A DNA stretch of 64,000 bases from Brugia malayi (taxonomy: Eukaryota; Nematoda; Chromadorea; Rhabditida; Onchocercidae): NCBI RefSeq assembly GCF_000002995.4, contig NW_025062476.1:9794501-9858500 (forward strand), written 5' to 3'. This document shows, piece by piece, positions 1 through 13,500 of this stretch; the first letter of the stretch is position 1, and every line of letters starts with the position of its first letter. Under the pieces are notes generated by a model, which saw only the letters and a program-made list of their open reading frames with translations, was not told the DNA's origin and made no database searches. The position numbers and the translations under genes were made by a program.

Positions 1-843
<843 letters not shown>

Positions 844-1792
844 ACTTCTCTCCTGAAAACAAGCTAAGCAAGACTTTACTTTTAAGCACAGCTATTAAAA
901 TTTCTCCTTAAAAAAACTTCGCAAGAAATATTCATTCTGTAATGACATGAACAAAGACTGATGGCCATTAGTCAACGGTGGATAATCTTTATCGTTCCAC
1001 CCAAAAATTACTGACTACAGTAACCAAATACTCTTTACAAAGGAAAAAAGACCAACATAATTTAACACCTCTTGCGTCTCTTCTGATCCCCTCTGAAAGA
1101 TTAAAATAGTTGAAAGGCAAAAAACAAGAAACAGGGCGAAGCGTTAATTAAATCAAAATCCGAGAAAATTGAAGAACTCAAATTCACATGTCTTTATTTC
1201 GTCCTTCGTTAGTTGAAGTGAAAAACTCTATAATAAATGTACAAGTAAAACGGCAGGGTGGAAGAAATTTGTGCAGTGTTTGAAAACAAACTATAGTAAC
1301 CAAAACTTCATGTGAGAATTTATTATAAGACCAATTACAAAAAACAAAAATTACTTGCTTGCTGAAAAATTACTTGAGAAATGAGTAATGACGTCTCGAA
1401 AAAGAACATCAAAACACTAGTACTAATAATCTGATGTGAGATCTGATAAATCCCCCCTGTCCTGGAACAATAACATTGGATAAACTTAAACCAGAATTGA
1501 ACATAATACATTTTCTGATATTTTCCCAATCTCATTTCGTCAGAAAGTAAATTTCAAATTGTAGGGTTACCAAGTAAAATAAATGAAAAATGATAAAAAC
1601 TAACAAAGCAAAATCATAAAAACTGATAACGAAATCCTATGTCGTTAAAACAATTTAGCTTCCACAGCATCATATCATAGCTTTAAAAGTGGAATAAAAA
1701 TGGTATAATGTCATTTTAAAGATACAATTTTTATATTACACCGCATTATTTACAAGTTAATGCAATTAAATCCCATTCATTTGCCGTATTGT
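844..1792. other. Intergenic interval between TVP23 homologue and NRDE-2 homologue
   Basis: No coding exon with homology or coherent splice phases was seen. The interval should hold the NRDE-2 3' UTR and the TVP23 5' flank. The short open frames here are AT-rich and have no supporting splice structure. Confidence 0.6.
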
Positions 1793-4700
1793 TCATTTCA
1801 TATCCAATAATATAGCAATTTCTTCATGCTCACACCGGAGCCTTAGCTTCTTTTCCACTAGTGCATCCAGTAATTTCTCATGCTCACCAGCACTGACGTC
1901 TTTGTAATCCATAATGAGTGATTTAGACCATGGACATTCAGTATATGCTAGGTAGAACACCTTCAAAAAACAATATATATTCAACAATAAAGTTTAATTC
2001 AAGAAATTTTTACAATTAAAAAGCATCATTTTAGTACCACCAAAAATAAGTGATAAAGAAGAAACAGAAAATTTGTAACTAAGTTTATGGAGAACTGTAA
2101 GACTAACTCATAGATATAGATTAGAATAATTTTACGATAAAAAATATTAATATCAATCTAGAAAGTGGAAGAACCTCGCGTGCACGTGGAATGTCTTTCC
2201 GTTCATTCTCGATAAGCAGTAATAATCGCCAAAAAACATCATCACGGTGACCGATACGCTCACTTGACTTTTTCACAGCTGCTCTAAGACGATGCAGCTC
2301 AGGCGATTGGAAATCATTTGTCTCTAGCAACATTCTGTGCCGGAATAACTCAAGGTATACAGAACCAAAAGCAAGGCAGTAATTTGTGTGCCAATCTAAA
2401 ATGAATTAAATTCACTTTAGGCATGTAAGGTAACTACATTTTCAATAATTTCTAAAACTGTAATCAAACAATGCATGTTGCGAACCATTAAAGGTCCACA
2501 CTAAAAATGTTCACTATACATGTTAACTGACCGACCTACTGAGAGAAAAAACTATATTTCGAAATCAAATTTGGAAATGCATGGGAAAAAGCAACCTTAT
2601 GATAAAAAAAGAAAACGATGAAATAAAGAAGATAACGTTGATCAAAGGAAGATTTAACGTAGAAATTCCTTTTGTTCCATGTTATGATTAAATATCATAA
2701 TAAGAAAATCAGAGAAAAATATAAACGTTTAAAGTGAAGGATGAAATTTTCAATTTGTCCAGACTTACGTCAGGATAAAATTCAGAAACTAAACTTGGAG
2801 ACTGAGAAAGCTAGATTGTTCATTTCTCTATTAAAACATGAACAGATATACTATATGGGTACTGAAAACTGCCGACGCCTAATGTTAAATTATTTCATTT
2901 AATCAACTCGATATCTGCTACTTCAAGACAAAAATATCATTCGAAAATAAAATCATACCTTCCACATCATTTTCTAGGAATCTTCTTAAATGTATGACAC
3001 GTGTTCCTACAGCACAACAGTCTATATAAGTCTTCAAAAAAGATATCTCTGTTGGAAATTTTTGATAAGCCATTATAGATGCTTCTACTAACAAGCGTTG
3101 AGGTTCACATGGATTACTGGTGACATGCATTCGCAACAGTTCCAGATATTTTCTCTAGAATTTCAGCATTAATTCCTAAATAGACGAGCTGGTTAAACCG
3201 TGCCAGATCAGGTTTTCAATAAAAAAAGTTTACTAATGATAAATATTAAAATATATATATAATAATTAAATCCCTCAGATAATGCTTTATCGATTACTTT
3301 ATCGAGCTATTTTCCTGCTTTTAAAAACATAGCTTTTATATTTAGTATTTTACAAAAATGCCCCTATTACCAGATCATGCCAACATTCGCCTTGCTTAAT
3401 AAAAATAAAGGTAATTTTGATCTTAGACAAAAACGAACAGTAAATCTGCGTTGTGAAGTATTCATGATGCCAGATAAAGTTGCGTAGCATTTTTTCAAAT
3501 TGTGTACTCGTTTGCTATTATCAGCATAATAATATGCAAAAAGAAGAGTCAGTGACGCCACGAGATCAACTACAGAGCCTTCCCATGTTTCGCCCGTGTA
3601 TTTAGCTGTCAGAAGATTATGGAGACGAATGTTGACTTTTTTTTCAATCTTTTCTGCATCTGTTGTCTGAAATTATACAGTGTTTTAAGAAATTTTAAAT
3701 GAAGATTATACATCAACTGTACATTATCTGCTTAATTTTACATTCATACATTCATGAAAACATCTCAGTTCTCAGCGCACTATTAAAAGCAGTAACTAAT
3801 ATAACTAATGCATCACTTTTAGTATGCCAAGCACAGTTATTCACCATATTTTGTCAATCTGCATAGACCACGAAACAAGTTTCATTAAGAACGGCTACCA
3901 ATTAAAGAACAGTGACGAAACAGATTCTAATTTGGCTATAGTAATAACTACAGAACAAATCGAAATCACATTAAAAACAGTTACTGAGTTAGAAAATGCT
4001 CTAAACAATAATTCAAAAGCAATTGCAATCTAGTAACACTTTTCAAATTTAAAATTACCACATCAACCATAGGTTTTCCTTCACATATGAAACTCGCAAT
4101 GAGGCGCCGCTTCTCGGTTTCGTCATCAGTTGCAGATATATATACAATAGCCATACGAAGTAGCGAAATTGCTCGTACCTTTTCACCTTCACCCCACATA
4201 TTTGTCATGAGGAATTTATTAGCACAAACTTTTGCTACGTTTTTTTCTCCCAACTCATACATCTAAACAACACAGACTATCAAATAAGTCCACTTTCTCA
4301 CTAAATAAACGCTACTATTATGCTCTTGCCTTTTTTCTAAAATTCTACTCATATGCATTTAATTTCTGAGATAAAGAATTGAAGCCTAACCAAAAATACA
4401 TCCAAAAAAACATACTTTTTCTGCAAATGTTGCCATCAGCGAGACATTGTTAACATTGTTGTTCATATTGCATATACTTTTCGCTTCGTCTCGAAATTTC
4501 TTCAAACGTACTTTTTCATTCAACTCACCATCCATTTTAAGGAAATTAAGATATCTAAATCAATTATCAAAGAATCAAAAGAGCATACAAAAGCAAATAA
4601 AACATATCAAAGGTATGTAAGAGCAAATAAAACATTCTTTGATATTATTAGTAAATGAAAGAAAAGATTTCGAACTCCCAGAAATGATTTTAGCGATATT

Positions 4701-7700
4701 AAAAGCGACAAAATTATTTCCACCAGTAAGCTTTGAATTTGTCACTCATTGTATAACCACTGTTATTTAGAAAAGTGAAGAAAAAGTAGAAAAAATTGAA
4801 AACTGAGAATATACAGCAAGATGAACTAGCAACTGGGATGAATTTGAAAATATAACAATTCTGATAATGAATAATTATAAAGCATACGTAATAAGTTGTG
4901 ATGACAGCAATAAATCACGTTTCTCTTCCATGTAATTGGAAGCCAGCTCGAAAAATCTGCTTACTGATTTTTCAAAATTCCTCAAGAACAGAGAAAGATC
5001 AGGAAAAATGGCAAACTCATGCATAATGTTAGCTGGTAAAGTTGAGTCCTGAAATGATAGAAGAAAGTTTCGAAATGAAAGAGAATGTCGTCAAGGGAAA
5101 TCGGAATTCCAAAGAATAAATTCAATGCTTCCTCTTCTAGAAAAGTTTAAAAGCTACTAAGGTGAGCAACGAATATTTACTGCATATCAAATTCCACATG
5201 TGATATGCTTCGCGCATCAAATAACAAAAGAGATCAAAATTCATTCGTGCCTCATTTTAGTGCTACTAAAGTTTTACTGGTATATTGTTTAGATTGTACT
5301 GATCAAAATTCAATCTCTCTCTGATTTAGTACACAAAGCATATCACATGTGAAAACTGATATACAATAAATAGTCGATGCTCACCTTAATATGTAAGCTT
5401 TTCTTGAATGCCAGCATACTGACATTTAAATAATTTTTGCGAAATGGAATTGAAAAGAAAACCATAAACCATGAGTCATTTAATGTTACTAAAGATCACT
5501 GCAGATATTCGCATACCCGACCATATATCAGTGCTCCAAATTCTTCTAAAATGCTGCAGAAAAGATCGAACATAACAGAAGGACTAAGCACATACAATAC
5601 ATCCTCAACATCTTGAAATGTCACAACTCGTTCTCTGTCATCAAACTGTAATTATCATAAAATAAAAAAGCAAAGAAAAAAACCATTAGCTGTTGCAATA
5701 ACATCAGACATCTATGTGAAGCATACCGTCGCGCCTAAATCTCTGATCGGCCTCCACTGATACTGCGTTCGTAGACGTTCTACTTCTATCCAGACAAGAT
5801 GACAAGGTAACTTTAAACCATTTGAGCCAACTCTGTTACATAATTCAGTCTCCTTTTTGTCATATTCCAACTGTTCCTCTTCGCACATCGACAGATCTGT
5901 TTTTACCATTCCTTTCTTTAAGTGTTCTAATGATTTCGCCCATCCTAAAGTTAAGAGTGGAGGTTAAAAGTCTTAACATCGTCGAATATTAGAAGTTTGA
6001 GAATGAAAGCAGAAGTAAAATTGAAAACCTTCTGCGCCTTCATCGCCGATACGAGCGATTCCACTATCCCAGAAAGCTTCGAAAAGTTTTCGTTTATCTT
6101 CCAACTTCGCATTTCTAAATGATTCTGGAACACATAAGTTAAATTCGCAAATAGCTTGAGCCGTCCCAATTGCCTGAAATATCGATTTATCAGAAAGAAA
6201 ACAGTAGTGTAAACTTATACTTTACTTTTCCTCTTCACGACTTTCTTTGTAAACAAGTTGAAAAAAATAATGAAAAACATAAGGAAAACTGATTCACCAT
6301 AAAAACATAAAAATTAAGAAAATTATTTCTGAGAAGAAATCTGAAAAGTAGAATTGCTCATAAAACACTAAGTTACCTTTTCAATATGTCCACATTTCCA
6401 CAGAAGACGTATTCTACGAAGGATCACAGATGCCATGAATTGTTCAGTGTTCGGCAGTGCCTTGTGTGACAACAATTTACCGTTCCGTATTTCATCAAGT
6501 TTTTCCAAACATACTTTCATCTTTATACACTAAAACATTGGTTAGAAAAGTATGATAATTAAAAAAAATCTCTAAAATTGAGCTGGCTAAATGAAGAAAA
6601 TAACGACGTGAAAATAAGGGTGATTAACATCAGATAAAAAAAGAAAACAATCGTTACATTTCCCTAATTATATGAAAAAAAAAAATATATATATATACTT
6701 TAAGCTCAATTCAATAAAGGTTTTTCCAGAATCATCTGTATGCAAACCTGATTAGCAAGATTGAACCGTCTCGTGTCATTCTCCAAAAGATCAAGTACGC
6801 CTTTCCACATTTCTGGATCATTGACATGTCTGAACTCCACCTGACAAGTGTTTGTAAACAGAATATTGAAAGTAATTATTGATAAGCAGCAATATATTAA
6901 TTACACAGTGCAACAAAAGTTATTTAAAAGTAAGAAATATAATCAAGATAAAAAGCTAACATCTCTAATTTCGCGATTTAAGACATTCTCTTCCCATAAA
7001 TGCATTCCAATTTTTAGCCGCTCTAGTTTGAGTTTCACGCAGTTGAAATTAAAAGAAACAGCCTGCAAGTAGTTTTAGTGCTTGCAATAACACCGATTTT
7101 TAAAGGAATAAATGTAGCATGAGCAAAATATTCATTACAACACACATAAATTCCCATCAATAAAACTAAGATTAAACATTGCTATTCGTAAATAGCAGCA
7201 AAGACATAAAACATTCCATTACCTTGTCCAAAATGCTCATTTTTCGTTCAAAGAGCTCACGATTCGTAAGCCGCTCATCCCTCGTCTTTTTATTTTCCAG
7301 AGTGTCTTGCGCCAAAAACACTTCATCCTTAAAAAAACTTAATCACATCAGAGCAGTTACTGTGATATTTAGAGAAATGCGAAAATAGCATGTGAAGAGC
7401 AACCAACCAATAAATTCATTTAACGAAAAAAGACATATAAAATGATAATCCCCACCTGAACTGCCAAGAATTTCAACCACAATTCAATATTATATCGGTC
7501 TTTTCCTAATTCCGCATTATACTTTCGACTTCTTGCTTCTGCAGTGGCCTCAATCAAAGATCTTCCACCTTGAATTGCTTTACACTTTTCCAAGCTCAAA
7601 TTTCCACTCTCATCCTTAATTTTTGAAATAAAAATAACAAAAACATGAAAAATGCAGAAATTATATCATTATATAACAAAATTGCATTACCTTCAAATCA

Positions 7701-9309
7701 TCTTCTGACAAAGCAAATTTAGAGAGCTCAATGTAATCTGTGAAAGGTTTTAGTTCTTTTGTCCTCCATAACCGTTCTGGTTCTTCTTTCCAGGTCTTCC
7801 TAACTTTATCGCTGAAGTATCTTTGGAAGTTATCCTTCTTCTCAGAAGTACCAAAACGAAACCTATAAACAGAAAATGTGACATGTAACTCTTGTAAACA
7901 GAATGAATAAGAAATTACCTTTATGAATTTAGATGAAGTAGATAGAAAACGACAATATTAGAAATAACTAGATAATTCAAGATTCTCAAATTTAATTCAA
8001 CAGCTCTGCGTTCAGTTTCTCTTCCTTGTTAATAAATTGCCTAATGAATAAGCAAAGAATCATAATTTGAAGGTAATTATTCTAATACTTACCTTTCAAG
8101 AACTTCGTTACCACCAAGGACTTTCTTCAATAAAAATTCATACTGTGCTACGTCACTTTTGTATAAAGACTCGTAATGCACATTAGAACGATCACCTTTT
8201 AAATCCATCACCATGAATGATCTCGCGTTGGACGGATCGAACTTTATCATAAAACTCCACCGATGGTTTGCCTAAACTTTTTTCGGTTTACCAAAAAAAA
8301 ATTGGATGTGTGACTCATAACAATCTGACACCAACTTTTATTTTTGAAGATTAAGTCAGGTGATTTTGAATTGAATCACTGGAAATCAAAGAAATAAGAG
8401 GAAAATTATTTAACAGATACTATTTATTATGTAGATGCTATCTTTGAGTAAATTGTCAAAAACATATATACGTCATGTCTGACATCATCATACCATCTTT
8501 CCCAGTATGCATTTTAACAGAGTAAATAAATTCAATAACGATATTGTATTAGTTGAAACGATAACTAAAAGGGATTACATCAAAGTGAAGACAATTAGCT
8601 CTAAAACTAACACATAGTATTTGCGGAACTGAAAGTCGCGCATTATATTTATCTTCGCTTAAATTCGAACTGGTACTGTCTCTGGATGAATTTGATGACT
8701 TGGAAGATGAAGATGATGAAGTGGACCGTCTGCGTCGTTTCTTCGTCTTCTTTTCTTTTGATGAGCGTTTTAGCTTCCTTTTTTCTTTAATATTTACAAC
8801 AGACATGAAGTCTAAAGGTACTTCGATATCACTTTCATCATCAGAATTGATGCCGACCATCTGTAAAATAGCAGAAACATATTTGATTTACAATTCACGT
8901 AGCATATCTGCATTCCACATGTTGGTAGCTGAAGTAGTCACTGTCTATAAATCATCTGCAGTAAGATGGTGGGTTGGTTATTCGGTTGTAATTAACACCT
9001 GATGAATACAGTAAAACCTTAATTTGCCTATTATGAATCGTCCTTTTAATACATTAGCTCTTTCACGAATTTGCAAGAGACCAAAATGACAATTACTTTG
9101 ATAGAATGCTGCGATAACAACCGTTCTCGTTCAAGCTTTTTTTTTCGTTTTGCTTTTCTTTCCTGACGTTCGCATCTCTGTTGTTCCTTATTTTCACATT
9201 TTTTCTTTGATCTAGAAGCAAACGAACCAAAACGACCACTGAAATCGTTTTCTTCATCGAGTGGAGCAATATGACGTGGAGGAGAATCCCGATCATATGC
9301 CGGAAACAT
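1793..9309 (-). CDS. nrde-2: NRDE2-family nuclear RNA surveillance / nuclear RNAi protein
   Basis: NRDE2 binds the MTR4 helicase in human nuclei, and in C. elegans NRDE-2 is needed for nuclear RNAi. Exons (minus): 9309-9097, 8860-8612, 8271-8093, 7862-7691, 7614-7456, 7327-7223, 7062-6961, 6840-6748, 6529-6377, 6173-6029, 5944-5727, 5645-5517, 5048-4888, 4554-4416, 4262-4059, 3666-~3385, 3154-2959, 2395-2175, 1960-1793. This gives about 1,095 aa, near the human 1,164. The N-terminus is basic and Ser-rich (SR-like, about residues 45-150). It is followed by a region with HYESLYKSDVAQYE, as in the MTR4-interacting part of the family. HAT-like helical repeats come next, with LFEAFWDSGIARIGDEGAEG matching the family FxPFWDSG block. 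The C-terminus VFYLAYTECPWSKSLIMDY matches the family end. Start MFPAY resembles the family's LFPAF. The donor of exon 16 is unresolved (3385 or 3371). A MITE sits in intron 12. Confidence 0.95.
5160..5386. mobile_element. TA-flanked MITE with about 51-bp terminal inverted repeats
   Basis: The ends AGGTGAGCA (5160) and TGCTCACCT (5386) are inverted copies. The arms match at roughly 42 of the first 50 positions and share a perfect ACATGTGATATGCTT core (left arm, with its complement in the right arm). Weaker similarity continues inward to about 75 bp. TA dinucleotides flank both sides (5158-5159, 5387-5388), the target-site duplication expected for Tc1/mariner-type elements. The 227-bp element has no open frame for a transposase and lies wholly in the NRDE-2 intron between exons 5645-5517 and 5048-4888. 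The family is inferred from structure only. Confidence 0.75.
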
Positions 9310-9356
9310 TGTCCTGTAAATAATTGATAAATGCCGACAACTAGCTTACCGCTTAC

Positions 9357-9469
9357 TGTCGATCATAATTTTCGAAACTTAAAACTTTGTTTGAAGAAAT
9401 ATGATAAATCGAAGGAACATTTCCAACTGTAGCTAATGATACAGCCTTTCCTGTCCCCCTTGTTTCCAT
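9357..9469 (-). other. Possible upstream coding exon or 5' UTR of the NRDE-2 homologue
   Basis: An open frame begins with an ATG at 9469 (METRGTGKAVSLATVGNV) and runs to a GTAAGC donor at 9356. If spliced to the acceptor at 9314 it joins the NRDE-2 start exon in frame (DRQ-T-MFPAYDRD). The implied intron is only 43 nt, short for this genome. The same acceptor also fits SL trans-splicing directly before the MFPAY start. No homology recognised. I therefore prefer 9309 as the start and record this as an alternative. Confidence 0.25.
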
Positions 9470-10518
9470 TACATCAACAACGTACACAATACAATCAATC
9501 ACCTATAAAAATATGAGCAATTGAAAAAAAAAAAAAAACTTTCTCTGTCGAAATCCTTATTTTGCAGTAAATATTGCGTCTTAGAAAATCATTTTAGAAA
9601 CAGATTAACATGAAGTACAACATGAAATACTGAAAACTTCGGCACTTCTAAGATTTGTATCTTCCAACCGTGAGAGTATAAAAAGTCTCACGAATAGTGT
9701 GAATCATGATAAAAAGTTATGAAACGATAGCGAAACAGGACAGTCTAAGAACTATGACGTACAGTGAACACATGCTAAGGTGGAAATCGTGTAAGAGCGT
9801 TAGGTAAATCAGTGAACTTACCCCATTTAATCGGTTTATAAAAAAGAAAAATAGGTATATGTATAAAAATAAGTGCACCTTCTAAAAATATCTAAAACCT
9901 ATACCATCGTCTTCTTAGCTCAGAATAGGCTCTTCCCCGTACCCTCCCCATATCCTTCGTGATAACAACCCAAGAGAGAAGTAATCCTTCCACAGTGAAC
10001 AAATGCACCACCGCCTCGCCTCAACCACCAGGCCTTTTTTGTTATTAGGTGGCCCGAAAGGAAAACCCTTGAATTGCCCATCCTATGCTAACATAATTAG
10101 TTTATGGCAAAAAGTTAAATCCTAATGTCAAGAAAAATGCATATCAATTTCATTCAACATTCCTAAATACAATAATTTTGGAATAATACATACAAAAAAT
10201 ACATACACGCACATACGTACATAGAAAAGAAAAACCCGTCATGGTCCACCATTGTTTACCAGTTCCAGTTCATTCGCTGTGTAAATAAATTGGCTAATAT
10301 ATATAAATAAAATTGATGTTATCAAGTCATACTTCTCCTTCTGTTTTTAAAAAGTTACAGTCATAAAAGTATATCATTTCTTTCATCTTTGTGGATTTTG
10401 CTTTTTTTTTCCCGATTATTATGTGTTATTGGTTTATAAATTCATCCAAGAAGATGTTAGAATTGTACAGTTTGGTAGTACTGGAATTTTGAAATAAGTT
10501 TATGATATGATATCGAAA
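9470..10518. other. Intergenic interval with a GC-richer patch near 9900-10090
   Basis: This is the stretch between the lysine-rich gene's stop codon and the NRDE-2 5' end. No exon was supported. The patch at about 9900-10090 is clearly richer in C/G than its surroundings and includes a CCACC...GGTGG inverted repeat near 10020-10055. It does not match the U1, U2, U4, U6, U3 or SL RNA motifs I know. Confidence 0.5.
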
Positions 10519-13500
10519 TCAGGAAATTGATTTCTTGAGTTTTTGTCGCTGCAACACTTGCGCAAGTAGTGCAATTGTGACACTTTCATTTACTGCTTGT
10601 GGTACCAAATTCTTTTCCAGCATTTCATGTTCTTGCTTCCTAAGCAGGCCACTGAATTGCATTTTCTTGAGTACCTGCACAAAAAGAGTACATTGATTAT
10701 ATCTTGTAATTTATGGCAAATATTCTGCGGCAATTAAGACATCTTTAAAATGATCAGTCTTTGTCTATCAGTTATCTGTCATCTTAATAAATATAAATAA
10801 ATAAATGGATTTGGCAGATTGTGTGAAAGGCTGCCATCTTAATACGGATAAAGTTTGAAATTTTAGTTCTCAAAAAAAAAAAAAAGACTTTTTCGAGGAG
10901 TTCTTTATCCATTGGTAAATCACAAACTGCTTTCCTCAAATTTGCAGCAATTTCTTTTTCTGTCATTGATATATCTTCGTCCAACAACTTATTAAACGCT
11001 TCCTAAATTAATAAGCAGACTAGATCAAACATTACAGACTCGAATTCCTTGAATTTTCTTAAAAACCAACATTTACTATATATGATATTAGCATATTTTA
11101 TTTAAAATATCCGAAACAATATGAATAAATTCTTTCATTCCTAATCAAAAACTGATTACTGTTTTCTGTTCATCTATCCCATAAATCTCGAGAATAGTTC
11201 GAATCTGTACAAGTCCATCAACATATGATCGCTCCTGTGACTTATTTGCTTCATTATCTTCTGTTTCAGGGCTAAAATTTAATTTAACTCCCAACGGAGA
11301 AGTTTTTGCACATGCATAGTAGGAAAATAAAGTTTCTTCTGTTGCTTTCTTAATGGAAGAAGCTAGCAGTTTAAAATAAAATGCGATGTGCATCTGAGAA
11401 ATTTAAAAAAAAAATTTATTACTGGCGGTTGAGGTTTCAATAAAACGTATTTTCATGTAGCATCGTAATTGTTATACACTGAATGCATGCGATTTTGTTA
11501 AAGTTAAAGCATTGAAAGATAACATGTTTTCAATTCAAAAATATGAAAAATTTCGGGATAATTATTTAAGAGAACTAATTTGTTCAAGAAAAGGAATGTA
11601 CTTCATATAAACAGGAGATCCGGTCATTGTCGCTTTTCTGCTATCTACCACTTGTTCGGACTCCTGAATACTTAGAAGTAAAATGAATTAGGCTTATATT
11701 CTAGAAACAGTTTTCAGCCACAAGCTGTTTTTTCAAATCAAATTGTAGACGCTTAGATTGAAAAAAAAAAAAAAAAAAAACAAAAGTAATCATACTTGTT
11801 TAAATTTCATTTTCCTCTCTAACTCTTCATCAGGAGTCCTGAAACGTCCTAGTTAATTCAACAATTATTTTTCGAATAATGAGTAATAATTCTAATGATT
11901 TCCTGAATTCGTGGTACCATACCTGGAATTTGCATCTTGATCACTACAACTTATTGAAGCACTTGTTGAGGACAGGACCACATTTGATGGGCTACTCTCA
12001 CCCATCACTTTTTTCTCCTTGATTTTATTCGACATCACCGTTACTGCTGGTTCCTCTGACGATTCTGATTAGGTTTAAATTGTTACTTTTCAGTCTATTT
12101 TGTTGCCTACAACCGTTGTTACTGTTAACTCCTTTACAGCTGTTGTAATTTCTAATTTAGACAATGATATCATCATACCTCGTCTCTGAGCAGCATCATT
12201 ATTTGACTCTTCGATTTTCTTCATTCCATGTGAAATTCGTTTCGGCGTTGTCATATCATTTACTTTATGCTTTTTCTGAATGAAAACATATGTGATTTCC
12301 CTTTTTATATCTATGCATCATTTTCAGGTATCGCTGCTGAGTTTTATTTTAACGTTATGCTTTTTGGACTTAACGTCCATTTTTATTCTAACCATTTTCT
12401 GTTGTGATTGTTTCTCGATTGCTGCCATTTGTTCTTTTTCCTCACCAGTGGGACTGTCTTTTTGATCGGTTTGTTGGATATTATCGTCAGATTGTTCTTT
12501 TTCTGTAAGTGACACAGCAGTTACAAGGAATTGAAATATTCGATTTCACCGGAGAAGAAACCGTTATATCTGGAGGGGTTGAAATGTCCGTTACTGGTGT
12601 TATTGGCGAAGTGAATGAAGTCAAATTGTTACCTGATAATGCTGCAAAGATAGAAATGGATCTCTTTGTAACTTCCGATGATTTGTCCTCTCTTCTCTGA
12701 TCTTCTTGAGTCTCCCTTTCACGCTTTCTCTTTCCCATCTTTCTCCTGGAGCTTAATTTTTCCTGAGTTTCCATTTCTTTGTTCTCCTTTTCACTTCCTG
12801 ATTTCAAGATTTCATCCACTCGTTTCATTTTTTTATGAAAATTAAGTTTCTCATTACTTTTAGATTTTCTTATGCCTCTTCCTCTCATTTTTTCCTTCTC
12901 TTCCTCCAATTTAATTTTCTTATTATTAATTTCATTTTCATCCTTTCCTTTATGAATATGATGACTTTTCACTTTTTTTGCTTTACGCTTCTTTATTTTA
13001 CACTGCTCACGCATACTTTTCGAAGTATTTTTGCCTTTTTTGGCTTTCTTCTTATTTCTAATTCTTTCAGATTCATAAAGATCTCCAGAAAGCTTCTTTG
13101 TTTTTCTTTCTTTACTTTTAATCTTTTTTCTCTTTTTTTTTTTTGCTGATTCGCTGATACTTTCTGATTGTTTTCCAGATATACTTCTGTCTTTTTCCTT
13201 CAGAACCACATCCCTCATTCTGATCTTCTGCGACGACTTTCGACATTTAACAGAAGATTTTAAATCCCTACCTTTTTTCCCACATAATTTTTTCGCCTTC
13301 TTTTTCTTTTCCTTCTTTTCTGATCCAGTGATACTTTCCGAATCTGTGCCGGAACCGTTTAAGCTCTTCTCTTTCACAGTCGTTCTTTTTGCTTTATTTG
13401 CGCCCGAAGTTTTTTCAGTTTTTGCTAATTCCTTTTCTGACTTTTTCTTCTTTGTTCTATCTTTTCTTAATTTATTGACTCTTTTTGAATCTTTCACTGA

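Noticed and set aside
12502..12632. Continuation of the lysine-rich exon frame to a stop, and a possible 22-nt intron at 12502-12523
   Set aside because: The CAGGTAACA donor at 12632 gives a phase-correct 130-nt intron leading into the next lysine/glutamate-rich exon, so the apparent C-terminus is intron sequence.
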